From assembly GCA_964635975.1 (NCBI GenBank), contig CAZWPO010000013.1, positions 1 to 64,000 of the forward strand: a DNA stretch of 64,000 bases, read 5' to 3'. How positions within the stretch are numbered: position 1 is the first letter of the stretch; every line of letters begins with the position of its first letter. Positions 43,948-53,599 of this stretch are shown here, piece by piece. The DNA comes from UBA5314 sp964635975. Lineage in GTDB: Bacteria > Bacillota > Syntrophomonadia > Syntrophomonadales > Syntrophomonadaceae. A model generated the notes under the pieces. That model was not told the origin of the DNA and ran no database searches. It saw only the letters and a program-made list of their open reading frames with translations. Both the position numbers and the translations under genes were made by a program.

Positions 43948-44208
43948 TTAGGCGTCTTCGCTGGAATCTTTTGATGAAAGCCGGTTGGCTACCGTTTCCG
44001 GCTGCACTGCTGATAGAATCACATGCCCGCTGTCCGATACTATCACCGCTCTGGTCCGCCGGCCATATGTAGCATCGATCAGCACACCTTTTTCCCTGGC
44101 CTCCTGGATCACTCTTTTTATAGGTGCGGATTCAGGGCCTACGATAGCTACGATCCGGTTTGCGGCTACTATATTACCAAAACCTATGTTAACAAGCTTA
44201 ATATCCAT
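43948..44208 (-). CDS. remA: extracellular matrix regulator RemA
   Basis: An 86-aa DUF370 protein. MDIKLVNIGFGNIVAANRIVAIV and EGVLIDATYGRRTRAVIV-like blocks match RemA, a ring-forming DNA-binding regulator of biofilm matrix genes in Bacillus. In Clostridia its targets are unknown. ATG 44208 is preferred over the GTG one codon earlier. Located between yicC and gmk as usual. Confidence 0.93.
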   Translation of the reverse strand: MDIKLVNIGFGNIVAANRIVAIVGPESAPIKRVIQEAREKGVLIDATYGRRTRAVIVSDSGHVILSAVQPETVANRLSSKDSSEDA

Positions 44209-44247
44209 CACGTTCCGGTTTACCCGGATTCACCTCCCACTAATAAT

Positions 44248-45126
44248 TTATTCTATGTTTTGGATTTGTTCGCGTATTTTCTCTAATTCGGCTTTCACTT
44301 CAATTACAGTTCGATTCATTTCCAGATCACTGGCTTTTGATGCTATCGTATTGATTTCTCTGAACATCTCCTGCAGTAAAAAGTCACACTTACGACCGAT
44401 AGAATCGCCTGCGGCCAACATCTCATCAAGGTGCTGGATATGGCTCTTGAGCCTGACGATTTCCTCGGTAACATTAGACTTGTCAGCAAAAAGAACTACT
44501 TCCTGAGTTAAACGCTGTTCATCCAGCGTTTCGTTTGACAGCAATTCAGCTACCCGGGAACGCAGTTTCTCATCATACTCTCTGACCACCTGAGGGGACC
44601 TGTCCTCCAGCGCCTCAACCATCGATAAAATCAAACGGCTTCGATATTGAATATCCTTGGCAAGATTCTCGCCCTCTTTTCTGCGCATCTCCAATAATCC
44701 GGCAGTAGCCGTCTCGAGAGCCTGACTAATTACTGACCAGAGCTCATCCAAATCTTCCTCCTGGTCTTCTAAATTGAAGACTTCCGGAAGTCTAAAAACG
44801 TCTATAAGACGAATATCTGGCGTAATATTTAGTTTTTCTGCTAATTCCTTCAAATTATTATAATAAGCTATAGCTAATTCTTTGTCAAGTTTGATGTTGC
44901 GCTTAGAATCCCCGATTTTTTCGATATTAAAGCTGACTTCCAGACGCCCCCTGTTCAGGCTGCGCTTTAAATCCTCTTTAATACGTTCTTCCAAAATATT
45001 ATAGCGCCTGGGCATGCGAATATTTATGTCCAGGTAGCGGTGGTTGACTCCCTTCATTTCACAGTTGACCAGATACTCGGGACTGTCCACCTGAGCCCGG
45101 CCAAAGCCGGTCATACTTCTAACCAT
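44248..45126 (-). CDS. YicC family protein (probable endoribonuclease)
   Basis: A 292-aa protein. The N-terminus VRSMTGFGRAQ and C-terminal REINTIASKASD, MNRTVIEVKAELEKIREQIQN-type helix are family marks. YicC proteins were recently linked to RNA cleavage or sRNA turnover; the role here is inferred. I start at ATG 45126; the TTG four codons earlier sits directly on the ribosome site. Confidence 0.92.
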   Translation of the reverse strand: MVRSMTGFGRAQVDSPEYLVNCEMKGVNHRYLDINIRMPRRYNILEERIKEDLKRSLNRGRLEVSFNIEKIGDSKRNIKLDKELAIAYYNNLKELAEKLNITPDIRLIDVFRLPEVFNLEDQEEDLDELWSVISQALETATAGLLEMRRKEGENLAKDIQYRSRLILSMVEALEDRSPQVVREYDEKLRSRVAELLSNETLDEQRLTQEVVLFADKSNVTEEIVRLKSHIQHLDEMLAAGDSIGRKCDFLLQEMFREINTIASKASDLEMNRTVIEVKAELEKIREQIQNIE

Positions 45127-45127
45127 A

Positions 45128-46300
45128 TTAGAACTCAACCTTTCCGAGTGAATTATACATGCGCGTAAAGGCTTCTTCCATGCGCTCCTTGTCGACGGTC
45201 ATGGCGATCCTGAAATAGCCTTCGCCATATTCTCCGTATCCGTTGCCCGGAGTTATGATAACCGCAGCTTTTTCAAGCACCAGCTCGCAAAAAGATGCAG
45301 AAGTATAGCCTTTTGGTACTGGAACCCAGAAGTATAGACTTCCTTTGGGCTCTTTTATATCCCAACCCATTCGGGCAAGTCCCTGGCTAACTATATCTCT
45401 TCGATCCTGATATATTTTACGCATTTCGTCAACGCAATCCTGTGGTCCATTTAGCGCTTCGATCCCGGCATATTGTATAGCCTGGAAAACACCAGAATCC
45501 ACATTTGATTTAAATCGGCCCAGAACTTCCACAGCATCCTTATTACCGCAAGCCCATCCCAATCTCCAGCCAGTCATATTGTAAGTCTTGGATAAGGAAT
45601 GGAATTCTATCCCAACATCTTTAGCACCTTCGGCTTCCAGAAAGCTAGGTACCTTTATGCCGTCAAAAGCCACTTCGGAGTATGGTCCATCATGACATAC
45701 CAGCAGGTCATAGGATCTGGCAAAATCAACTACTTTCTGGAAAAAAGATAAATCCGCTATCGCTCCGGTCGGATTGTTAGGATAGTTAATAAAGAACAGC
45801 TTGGCTCTTCGAGCCACTTCGGCCGGGATATCCTCGAGGATCGGCAAAAACCCGTTCTCTTCAGTTAGAGGCATAATATGTGTAGTTCCACCTGCCAGTT
45901 GAGTGCCGATAGCGTAAACAGGATAAGCAGGATCTGGCACCAGACTGATGTCTCCCTTATCCAGGTAGGCGAATGAGATATGGGCCAACCCTTCCTTGGA
46001 TCCTAGCAGGGAAACCACTTCACTGGACGGGTTCAGGCTTACACCAAAGCGTTTTTGATACCAGTCGGCAACCGCGCGCCGGTAGGTAATCATTCCCACT
46101 GAACTGGGGTATTGGTGGTTGGCCTGATCATATATGGAGGCGGCCATGCGGTCTATTATATGTTTGGGCGTGGGCTGATCAGGATCACCGATGCCCAGGT
46201 TTATAATATCGATTCCCTTTTCCCTGGCTTCCTCAATTTTCTTCTCAATACGGGCAAAAAGATAGGGGGGCAGGTTTTGCATAGGGGTATTTTCTTTCAT
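45128..46300 (-). CDS. dapL: LL-diaminopimelate aminotransferase
   Basis: A 390-aa PLP-dependent class I aminotransferase. LYFINYPNNPTGA-like block reads FFINYPNNPTGA; the PLP Lys is in HSLSKTYNMTGWRLGW; N-terminus YLFARIEKKIEEAR with GIGDPDQPTP is typical for DapL. It makes LL-diaminopimelate directly from tetrahydrodipicolinate. Followed in the pathway by DapF, encoded just upstream. AGGAGG before the ATG. Confidence 0.92.
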   Translation of the reverse strand: MKENTPMQNLPPYLFARIEKKIEEAREKGIDIINLGIGDPDQPTPKHIIDRMAASIYDQANHQYPSSVGMITYRRAVADWYQKRFGVSLNPSSEVVSLLGSKEGLAHISFAYLDKGDISLVPDPAYPVYAIGTQLAGGTTHIMPLTEENGFLPILEDIPAEVARRAKLFFINYPNNPTGAIADLSFFQKVVDFARSYDLLVCHDGPYSEVAFDGIKVPSFLEAEGAKDVGIEFHSLSKTYNMTGWRLGWACGNKDAVEVLGRFKSNVDSGVFQAIQYAGIEALNGPQDCVDEMRKIYQDRRDIVSQGLARMGWDIKEPKGSLYFWVPVPKGYTSASFCELVLEKAAVIITPGNGYGEYGEGYFRIAMTVDKERMEEAFTRMYNSLGKVEF

Positions 46301-46376
46301 TACTACATCCTCCTGTTTCTTGGAATAAATATATAAACTCTTGTATCAGACTGAACTCAGTCCGATAGACTAATTA

Positions 46377-47231
46377 TTATCTACCATGCACCAATCTGTC
46401 CACATCTAACAGGCCTGAGAAAACTTCGAGGGCCGGGCCGCTCATGTAAACGTGGTTGTCGGATTCGTTCCACTCGACCTGCAAATCGCCGCCCAGAAGA
46501 TGAATCAGACAAGAGCGTCTGGTCTGATTGTTTATGAAACCGGCAACCAGCGTCGCACAGGCCCCTGTCCCGCAGGCGAGTGTTATACCTGCGCCGCGTT
46601 CCCAAACCCGCATGATCAATTCATCCGGGCTTAACACCTGCACGAATTCAACATTTGTGCGGGCTGGGAACATATCATGATTCTCGATCAGTGGTCCCCA
46701 CTGTGCTACAGGCACTGATAGGATATCATCTACAAATATAACACAATGTGGATTGCCCATTGAGACTATTGTGGCATGGAAAGTCAACTTCTCAATTTCC
46801 AGTTCTATACCATTTGCAGCGCCCGTACCGGCTGCCGGAATTGACTCCCTGTCCAAGACAGGCTCCCCCATATCTACCTTGACTCCCAAGAAAGTGGCTT
46901 TTTCAAATAGTAATTCGGGGTAGCGGAGTCCAGCACCTGTTCGCACCGACAGGCCGGCAGACGAGACCAGGCCCCTCTCATAGGCAAACAGGGCTGCACA
47001 GCGAATGCCATTTCCGCACATTTCCGGTTCACTACCATCCGAATTGAACACCCGCATAAAAATATCTGCTTCGCTATCTGGCCCAACCACCAGCAGGCCG
47101 TCAGCGCCAATTCCAAAATGGCGGTCGCAGATAATCCGGGCATGCTGCTGCAGTTCGGCGGCTGCCTGCCATGAATCTGCCCTGACTATGACAAAATCGT
47201 TGCCTGCTCCGTGCATTTTTGTAAAATCCAC
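46377..47231 (-). CDS. dapF: diaminopimelate epimerase
   Basis: A 284-aa enzyme that converts LL- to meso-diaminopimelate for lysine and peptidoglycan. Catalytic Cys pair: GNGIRC with MCGNGIRC, and TLACGTGACATL. N-terminus MDFTKMHGAGNDF. GTG 47231 is 6 bases after AAGGAGG, which lies inside the longer frame, so the longer form is wrong. Upstream partner of dapL (77-base gap). Confidence 0.96.
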   Translation of the reverse strand: MDFTKMHGAGNDFVIVRADSWQAAAELQQHARIICDRHFGIGADGLLVVGPDSEADIFMRVFNSDGSEPEMCGNGIRCAALFAYERGLVSSAGLSVRTGAGLRYPELLFEKATFLGVKVDMGEPVLDRESIPAAGTGAANGIELEIEKLTFHATIVSMGNPHCVIFVDDILSVPVAQWGPLIENHDMFPARTNVEFVQVLSPDELIMRVWERGAGITLACGTGACATLVAGFINNQTRRSCLIHLLGGDLQVEWNESDNHVYMSGPALEVFSGLLDVDRLVHGR

Positions 47232-47287
47232 CTTTTGCCTCCTTCTCATTAACAAAACAAGTAGATTCTAACACATTATTTCCCTTA

Positions 47288-50002
47288 CTAAGCATTTATT
47301 TTAGCATAATCGTTTCGGGAAACGGAAATTCTTTGCAGAGTATACAGTATAAAACTTACGATAAACCTGGGTCCAGCCAGCATAATTACTAAAATTAACT
47401 GCCAGTAGTTCAGAGCAGTCGTATGGAAAATATTTTGCATGAACGGTAGAAAAAGCACCGCCGTTTGCATCACCAGCGAGCAAAGAACCGCAATAAGCAG
47501 AAAACGATTTTTGAAAAACCCCAGTTGGAAAGGAGAGTACTGTTCGGATCGGCATTCAAAAACATAAAAAAGCTGCCCCATAACCAGAGTAGTCAGCGCC
47601 ATGCTGCGAGCCACACCCAGGTCAGGTGATCCGTTTAGACGGGTGTAAATTATTCCGGCCAAAAAAGCCGTCAGGGTTACAATGGAGATATAAAGCCCCC
47701 GTCCCAGAACCTTATAGCCCAGTCCTCGGGCAAAAATCCCTTCGCTACGGGGACGGGGAGGGCGGTTCATGATGCCCGGTTCAGGAGGTTCAAGCCCCAG
47801 CGCCGCTGCTGGAAGCCCGTCAGTAACTAGATTGACCCAAAGGATCTGAATTGGTAGAAGCGGCAGCGGCATTCCCAGTAAAGATGCAAAAAACATCACC
47901 AGAACCTCACCGATATTGCACCCCAGCAGGTACCTGATGAATTTCCGGATATTATCGTATATAGCCCTTCCTTCATATACTGCCCGGACAATGGTTGAAA
48001 AATCATCATCAGCCAGAACCATAGCTGAAGCCTCTTTTGCTACTTCAGTGCCGCTGATTCCCATAGCTATACCGATATCCGCCGCCTTTAAAGCCGGGGC
48101 GTCATTTACTCCGTCACCGGTCATAGCAGCCACTTCCTCCCGGCGCTTAAGAACCTTGACGATCCTGTTCTTATGCTGCGGAGTTACCCTGGCAAAAACA
48201 CGAACCCCGGTAGTCTTCTTGTACAATTCCTCATCAGATAAATGCTCCATATCAGAACCGGTTACCACCTCTTCTCCGCTCGCCAGGCCGATCTGCCTGG
48301 CTATAGCCCTGGCAGTCCCGGGATGATCCCCGGTTATCATTACCGGTATGATCCCGGCAGCCTGACATTCCCGAATAGCATTATCCACTCCGGGGCGCGG
48401 AGGATCCAATAGGGCCGTAATGCCCAGCAGGCAAAGACCGCTTTCCAGCTCGGATTCTTTCATCTCTGACGCCTCCTGATTACTGACCACGCGAGCGGCA
48501 AAAGCCAGCACCCGCTTACCCTGTGATGCCCATAAATCTTGAATTGATAGGAAATGCTGCACTACTTCAGTATTCAATGGGACCATTCCTTTTTCACTGA
48601 AGACTGAAGAGCATAATGGTAGCAATACTTCCATGGCGCCCTTGGTCATTAACCAGGTCCGATCATTTTTTACGACCAATACGCTCATCCGCTTACGCTC
48701 GGAGTCGAAAGGCAGTTCGCCCAGTCGTTTATAAGGCTCGGATAATCCGGCCTTTCCAGCCATAGCCAGGAGCGCTCCCTCCGTAGGATCGCCATCCAGG
48801 TAATATGCACCCTTTCTTCGTTCCAAGCGCGCATTATTGCAATTGAAAGCAGTTTCTGCCAATAAACTTGCAGCGGGATCACCTCCGATCGAGAACTCCC
48901 GCCCACTCTGCAAGAAACGTCCAAGCGGCTCATAGCCATCATTTTCGATTTCGAGCATCCGGTTTAAGGTAGCCAACTGGATAACACTCATTTTGTTCTG
49001 GGTCAAAGTACCAGTTTTATCAGAGCAAATAACCGTAGTGCAACCCAGGGTTTCAACTGCGGGAAGTTTTCTGATGATTGCATTGCGCCGGGCCATCCGC
49101 TGCACCCCCAGTGCCAGCACAACTGTCACAATAGCAGGCAGTCCTTCAGGTATAGCTGCCACAGCGAGGCTGATCCCGGCCATGAACATCGTTAAAAGCG
49201 GCTCCCCTCGATATATGCCCATAATTGTAACTGCAGCGCACACAGTCAGGCAGATAACAATAAGCACTTTACCCAGACGATCAAGCCTCTGCTGGAGGGG
49301 TGTAAGGCCTGCTTCGTTTTCTTTTATGATACTTACTATCTGGCCCATAATCGTATTCATCCCGGTAGAGATCACTATTGCCCCGGCCCGCCCCCGGGTA
49401 ACTATAGTTCCCATGAACGCAAGATTGCTCTGCTCGGCCAGCGGCACCTGGTAATCGTCAATAGAATCTGCCTGCTTCATTACCGGCACAGATTCACCGG
49501 TCAAGGACGACTCATCCACCTCCAGGCTGAACGATTCCAGTATTCGGACATCTGCGGGAATCCTGCTGCCGCTTTCCAAATAGACGATATCTCCCGGCAC
49601 CAGTTCAGCGGCTGCTATTTTAAACCTTTTCCCCCCCCTTAACACCTGGGCGCTCGGTGTGGTCAGCTTCTGGATTTCTTCAAGCGACTTCTCCGCTCTG
49701 TATTCCTGTACAAATCCCAGGACAGCATTTATGATAACGATTGCTAATATTGTTACCGCATCAGCAATGGATCCCACGACTGCAGATATCACCGTTGCTC
49801 CCAACAGCACTAGAACCATGGTGTCAACAAACTGGTTAAGAAACAATATCAATGGATTTAATCCGTCATCGCTTTCCAGTTGATTGCTTCCCCGTTCCAG
49901 GCGATGCCTTGCCTCTTCATTTTCAAGTCCCGACACAGTACTGCTGTGAAGCTCAGATATGACTTCCTCCCGCTTCATCTGCCACCAGGCTTTTTGCTCC
50001 AT
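47288..50002 (-). CDS. Ca2+-transporting P-type ATPase (SERCA-like, P2A)
   Basis: A 904-aa pump. TGES, DKTGTLTQNKMSV (phosphorylation Asp) and TGDGVNDAPAL are present. Ca2+ site residues match SERCA: IPEGLP in TM4, GCNIGEV in TM5 (Asn, Glu), WVNLVTDG in TM6 (Asn, Thr, Asp). This is the P2A pattern and differs from the P2C pump at 10851-13628. ATG 50002 follows TGGAGG by 7 bases; the 29 codons before it are dropped. It exports Ca2+ from the cytoplasm. Confidence 0.93.
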   Translation of the reverse strand: MEQKAWWQMKREEVISELHSSTVSGLENEEARHRLERGSNQLESDDGLNPLILFLNQFVDTMVLVLLGATVISAVVGSIADAVTILAIVIINAVLGFVQEYRAEKSLEEIQKLTTPSAQVLRGGKRFKIAAAELVPGDIVYLESGSRIPADVRILESFSLEVDESSLTGESVPVMKQADSIDDYQVPLAEQSNLAFMGTIVTRGRAGAIVISTGMNTIMGQIVSIIKENEAGLTPLQQRLDRLGKVLIVICLTVCAAVTIMGIYRGEPLLTMFMAGISLAVAAIPEGLPAIVTVVLALGVQRMARRNAIIRKLPAVETLGCTTVICSDKTGTLTQNKMSVIQLATLNRMLEIENDGYEPLGRFLQSGREFSIGGDPAASLLAETAFNCNNARLERRKGAYYLDGDPTEGALLAMAGKAGLSEPYKRLGELPFDSERKRMSVLVVKNDRTWLMTKGAMEVLLPLCSSVFSEKGMVPLNTEVVQHFLSIQDLWASQGKRVLAFAARVVSNQEASEMKESELESGLCLLGITALLDPPRPGVDNAIRECQAAGIIPVMITGDHPGTARAIARQIGLASGEEVVTGSDMEHLSDEELYKKTTGVRVFARVTPQHKNRIVKVLKRREEVAAMTGDGVNDAPALKAADIGIAMGISGTEVAKEASAMVLADDDFSTIVRAVYEGRAIYDNIRKFIRYLLGCNIGEVLVMFFASLLGMPLPLLPIQILWVNLVTDGLPAAALGLEPPEPGIMNRPPRPRSEGIFARGLGYKVLGRGLYISIVTLTAFLAGIIYTRLNGSPDLGVARSMALTTLVMGQLFYVFECRSEQYSPFQLGFFKNRFLLIAVLCSLVMQTAVLFLPFMQNIFHTTALNYWQLILVIMLAGPRFIVSFILYTLQRISVSRNDYAKINA

Positions 50003-50198
50003 TGTACGCCTCCAGAGGTTTTTAAAATTTCTATTCCCCCGGAGGGCATAAAAGAACAGCGTGTAGAATCGTTGCAGATGCTTCAACATATTGCAATATG
50101 TAGGCAGGATTAATCTGTACTGTCTTAAGCTTTTATCCGATTGATGTTTACAGAAGCGTACTCAAGAACGAAGCCTTCACGTGGGCAGAGCAATAAGT

Positions 50199-50372
50199 GG
50201 GGGCACCTCTTCCCCGCAGTTAAGGGATGTCCAAATAGCTTGGTTGACTGAGCGGGAGCATGAATGACTCGAAAGCATACTGCAGAAACTGACAGCAAGG
50301 CATACAAAAAGCCCACATATGAGGCGGGCTAGAGTATGGGACACATCTCCCCTGCGGGTAAGCAATGTCCCC
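50199..50372. repeat. pair of related REP-like palindromes
   Basis: Two similar ~34-base units in the same orientation at 50199-50232 and 50338-50372. Each reads GG(G)xCAC-xTCTxCCCCxGC-xxTAAG-xxATGTCC, with arms complementary to themselves. They flank the terminator at 50305-50331. The rest of the 427-base gap 50003-50428 shows no gene. The pattern resembles the GGGACAxxx...TGTCCC repeats scattered in many Firmicutes. Confidence 0.5.
50305..50331 (-). terminator. terminator after the UDG-like gene
   Basis: AGCCCGCCTCATATGTGGGCTTTTT on the minus strand: GCCCGCC/GGGC stem and T5. Confidence 0.65.
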
Positions 50373-50428
50373 GTATCATTAATGTTGATTGAGCAAGTTT
50401 TTGGAATATCATAGCTTTAGGTTTTGCC

Positions 50429-51058
50429 TCAATCTGAAATCTGGGAGCGGATCTGCTGGCAAAACCCGTTACTAATCAGCTCACCCTCTGGAGCAAGGAT
50501 AACACGGGCATCGTTTAGGTTGTAAAGCGTTTGGTTATCCTGCCTTTCGAATATTCCCCAGGACTTCAGCATGTAGTCTGCAACCCGGTGGCCGATTAGC
50601 ATGATATAGTGGGGCTGAAGTATATTGATCTCTTCCAGGATGAATGGCAGGCAGGATATAATTTCATTATCCGCTGGCCTCACCGGTATCCCTTCACACT
50701 CACGGCCATTCAACATACATTTATTGTCTTTCTCTAATAAACGGGCGTCTGAATAGCAACTTAAGCTGTCTCGAGTCGAGCATGCTTTAGGCTGACATCG
50801 AGTAAGAAAAGTGTGATATATTTTGTCGACATTGAATTCTCTTTTCACAATGTTGCGCAGACCAATGACATTGTTCACATTGCAAGTAAAATGATTGTCG
50901 TATTCGAATACCATCATCAGTTCGGGTTCAAGTTCACCTTTACCCAGCGATGGTTTTCGGACGCACCTGGTCAGCGATCGACAGCGTTGACACTTAACGA
51001 TGCGGTCTTCCATCTCTATGATTTGCTTTATGTTGTCTTCCCTTGTACGTGTCACCAT
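50429..51058 (-). CDS. divergent uracil-DNA-glycosylase-superfamily-like protein
   Basis: A 209-aa protein. An N-terminal KCQRCRSLTRCV and later Cys residues (RCQPKAC, SCYS, KCML, REC) resemble the Fe-S Cys layout of family 4/5 uracil-DNA glycosylases, as do LGKGELEPELMMVFEYD and LQPHYIMLIGHRVADYML. The active-site motif GEAPG is not present (MMVFEYD instead), and no clear HPS motif is seen, so glycosylase activity is doubtful. It stands alone. A related DNA-binding or repair role is inference. Confidence 0.55.
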   Translation of the reverse strand: MVTRTREDNIKQIIEMEDRIVKCQRCRSLTRCVRKPSLGKGELEPELMMVFEYDNHFTCNVNNVIGLRNIVKREFNVDKIYHTFLTRCQPKACSTRDSLSCYSDARLLEKDNKCMLNGRECEGIPVRPADNEIISCLPFILEEINILQPHYIMLIGHRVADYMLKSWGIFERQDNQTLYNLNDARVILAPEGELISNGFCQQIRSQISD

Positions 51059-51206
51059 TCTAACCTCTCCACGATAACTCCCCTGATTTTGTTATTTTAT
51101 TTAATGTCTTCCTCAATTTTCCTTTTATTCGACATCTGAGAAGCTTTTCCTGCTAATCAGAAGATAAATATTTCCAAAAAAAGCACGAAAATCGTTTATA
51201 TTATGA

Positions 51207-51614
51207 CTATTTGTTCTTTATTTTTTCCAAATAGACCCTGGTTCGCTCATTTATCCCCCAGGTTGCATCTGCCATTTTTGTGCTAATATAGCTCCGCATA
51301 TTATCGTCAATGTCAGGTGCGGTAATGTCAATAATCAGCAGGAAGGCCCTGAGGATATCGGTAATATTAGTAAATATTCTTTCCACCGGGACAAACTTTA
51401 GTAATTCGTCCTTCCTGCCGTAGTAATATACCAGTCGTTTTATTACCCAAACCAACTCAACATTTGTCCACTGCTTCTGGTCGATAATTTTCTCCAGCAG
51501 AGCTTCTGGGCCTATGCTAAACTCCAGTTTCTCAATTTCTTGCCATTCCTTGCTTCCAACCACCGTTTCCGGTAGTCCGAACATCTCTAAGACCTTATCA
51601 TGTTGCTCCGACAT
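51207..51614 (-). CDS. hypothetical protein
   Basis: A 135-aa soluble protein I do not recognise. It is mostly helical, with conserved-looking pieces KVLEMFGLPE, IIDQKQWTNVELVWVIKRLVYYYGRKDEL and WGINERTRVYLEKI. No Cys, signal or membrane segment. ATG 51614 follows GGAGGTC, and the gene lies 22 bases after the LysM-NlpC/P60 gene, so the two are probably co-transcribed. Confidence 0.7.
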   Translation of the reverse strand: MSEQHDKVLEMFGLPETVVGSKEWQEIEKLEFSIGPEALLEKIIDQKQWTNVELVWVIKRLVYYYGRKDELLKFVPVERIFTNITDILRAFLLIIDITAPDIDDNMRSYISTKMADATWGINERTRVYLEKIKNK

Positions 51615-51636
51615 TTTGACCTCCATGTTAAAAGCA

Positions 51637-52554
51637 CTAGCGAAGTACCCGTCTGGCTCCCGCGTATGTGTTCAAATAGTATCCTTCAGTTAGAGATGAG
51701 TAAATAACTCCTCCGCTTCTAGGAGAGCTCGAATGAATAAATTGCCCGTTCCCTGTGTATATGCCAGCATGATTGATCCCAGAACCTCCACAAATAAAGA
51801 ACACCAAATCCCCGGGCTTGAGATCAGACTTATCAACATGTATTCCTTGTGAAGCCTGATCTGCAGCGGTTCTGCCGAGACTGTAGCCCTGCTGTCCAAA
51901 AATATACTGAACAAACCCAGAGCAGTCAAATCCGCCTGGTCCTGATCCTCCATATTTATAAGGAGTACCCAGATATTTAGCCGCTTCCTGCAAAATAGAG
52001 GCAGCGATTATGGTTGAACCGCTACGGCTGGGGGCAGTGTAAGTTGCTTCTTCATTCTGGACTTCTTCCTCAGTGTATTCTTCTTGTACGAACTCTTCTT
52101 CTACAGGCTCATTATTGACGACCACTGCATGCGCATTTCCATTTATCAACAAACGGTCGCCCGGAAACAGGTTATCACTGGTAAGATTATTGATACTGCG
52201 TAACTTTTCCACCGTCATATTGTGAGCATTTGCTATGGACCACAAGCAATCTCCGGCTTTTACGATATAATAATCTCCACCGGAGACACTCTGAGCTTCT
52301 CCAGAACTGCTCGAATCCTGAGGAGAATAAGAACTGTTATCTACAGATAATATCAATCGGTCACCAATATGAAGCATATCCGATGCTAGATGATTCAATT
52401 CCTTTATTTCTGAAACCAGCATATTATGCTGGCGAGCAATGGTCCATAAACTGTCACCAGATTTTACTATGTATACTTCCTGGCTGGCATTGACCGGCAT
52501 TGAGGCAATCAGAATCATAGCCATTACCGCAAGTATAGTCTTGAGTTTTCTCAT
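51637..52554 (-). CDS. LysM and NlpC/P60 cell-wall hydrolase
   Basis: A 305-aa secreted protein: signal peptide (~1-23), two LysM domains (YIVKSGDSLWTIARQHNM; YIVKAGDCLWSIANAHNM) that bind peptidoglycan, an acidic linker rich in Glu (~140-165), and an NlpC/P60 peptidase domain. Catalytic Cys is in GGFDCSGFVQYIF, His in INHAGIYTGNG. It cuts stem peptides in the wall. ATG 52554 precedes MRKLKTILAV; the longer frame adds 20 charged residues before the signal peptide and is not favoured. Confidence 0.92.
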   Translation of the reverse strand: MRKLKTILAVMAMILIASMPVNASQEVYIVKSGDSLWTIARQHNMLVSEIKELNHLASDMLHIGDRLILSVDNSSYSPQDSSSSGEAQSVSGGDYYIVKAGDCLWSIANAHNMTVEKLRSINNLTSDNLFPGDRLLINGNAHAVVVNNEPVEEEFVQEEYTEEEVQNEEATYTAPSRSGSTIIAASILQEAAKYLGTPYKYGGSGPGGFDCSGFVQYIFGQQGYSLGRTAADQASQGIHVDKSDLKPGDLVFFICGGSGINHAGIYTGNGQFIHSSSPRSGGVIYSSLTEGYYLNTYAGARRVLR

Positions 52555-52644
52555 CCCACCAATCCCTTCTTTTAATTCTGTAATCTTATAAGTTTCTACA
52601 CGAATAGATAACATTCCTCCCCAAAAAGGATATTTTACCGTTTT

Positions 52645-53481
52645 TTATCTTTTTTGGTTCTGATAGAAGTCAACCATTGCATCGAATAATTCCTGGTTTA
52701 TGCCAGAACATCCCAGGCGTCCACGGTTTTCCGGGCTGCCCGTGCCGTGAAAGTCCGACCCGCCGGTAACAATGAGTTGCTTGCTCCTGGCTAACTGGCA
52801 ATATTCCTGGACCTGTCGCTCACTATGCTCTGGATAGAAGACTTCCAATCCTTCTACCCCCATATCTATAATATCGTTTATCATGTGTTTTTCTTTTATT
52901 AATCCCGGATGCGCCAGCACGCTTATTCCACCGGCTGCCTTTACTAGTGCAATAGCTTCATCAGGGGTGAATTTATAGCGAGGAATATATGCGGGACGGC
53001 CTTTTCCGATGTATTTCTGAAAGGCTTCCTTAAGTGAAAATACAAATCCTTTATCCATCAGGGCCTGTGCCACGTGGGGCCTGCCGATCAAGTCCCCCCG
53101 GGCAATTCTCTGCACCTGTTCAAAAGTGATTGAAAGTCCCATGCTGCGAAGCTTATCGACCATCTTCAGAGCTCTTTCAAACCGTGCAGCGCGAATTTTA
53201 ATCAGTGGCTCTTCAATTGGGGAATCATGATATTCTATAAAATAACCCAGGATATGAATCTCTGATTCCCCATAATCTGTATTTAGCTCAATGCCTGGTA
53301 TAAAGATAATGGGAAGACCTTTCCTTTCCAGATATTCCTCCGCTTCAACCAGACCGGCCATGGTATCGTGATCGGTTAAAGCCAAACCTGGCAGTCCCAT
53401 TTCTACTGCCAGGTCAAGAATCTGGTTCGGATTCATCGTTCCATCAGACGCACTTGAATGCACATGCAGATCGTAATACAC
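52645..53481 (-). CDS. PHP-domain phosphoesterase
   Basis: A 278-aa protein of the PHP family, close to YciV/RNase AM-type 5'-3' exonucleases and nucleoside-bisphosphate phosphatases. Metal motifs: YDLHVHSSASDG, LALTDHDTMAG, ISVLAHPG, GGSDFHG. The exact substrate is unknown. GTG 53481 is 8 bases after AGGAG and directly precedes the HxH motif, so the 36 upstream codons are dropped. It is 118 bases after the M19 gene. Confidence 0.88.
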   Translation of the reverse strand: MYYDLHVHSSASDGTMNPNQILDLAVEMGLPGLALTDHDTMAGLVEAEEYLERKGLPIIFIPGIELNTDYGESEIHILGYFIEYHDSPIEEPLIKIRAARFERALKMVDKLRSMGLSITFEQVQRIARGDLIGRPHVAQALMDKGFVFSLKEAFQKYIGKGRPAYIPRYKFTPDEAIALVKAAGGISVLAHPGLIKEKHMINDIIDMGVEGLEVFYPEHSERQVQEYCQLARSKQLIVTGGSDFHGTGSPENRGRLGCSGINQELFDAMVDFYQNQKR

Positions 53482-53599
53482 TCTTTTTTCTCCTGTTCCT
53501 GCCCAGCTCCTGGCCAATTGCCGTTTCAGGCGACACGACACGGGCAGATTGTTGTGTGAGGCTATTCCGGATGCTAAACAGTATATCATAACTTTTAGA

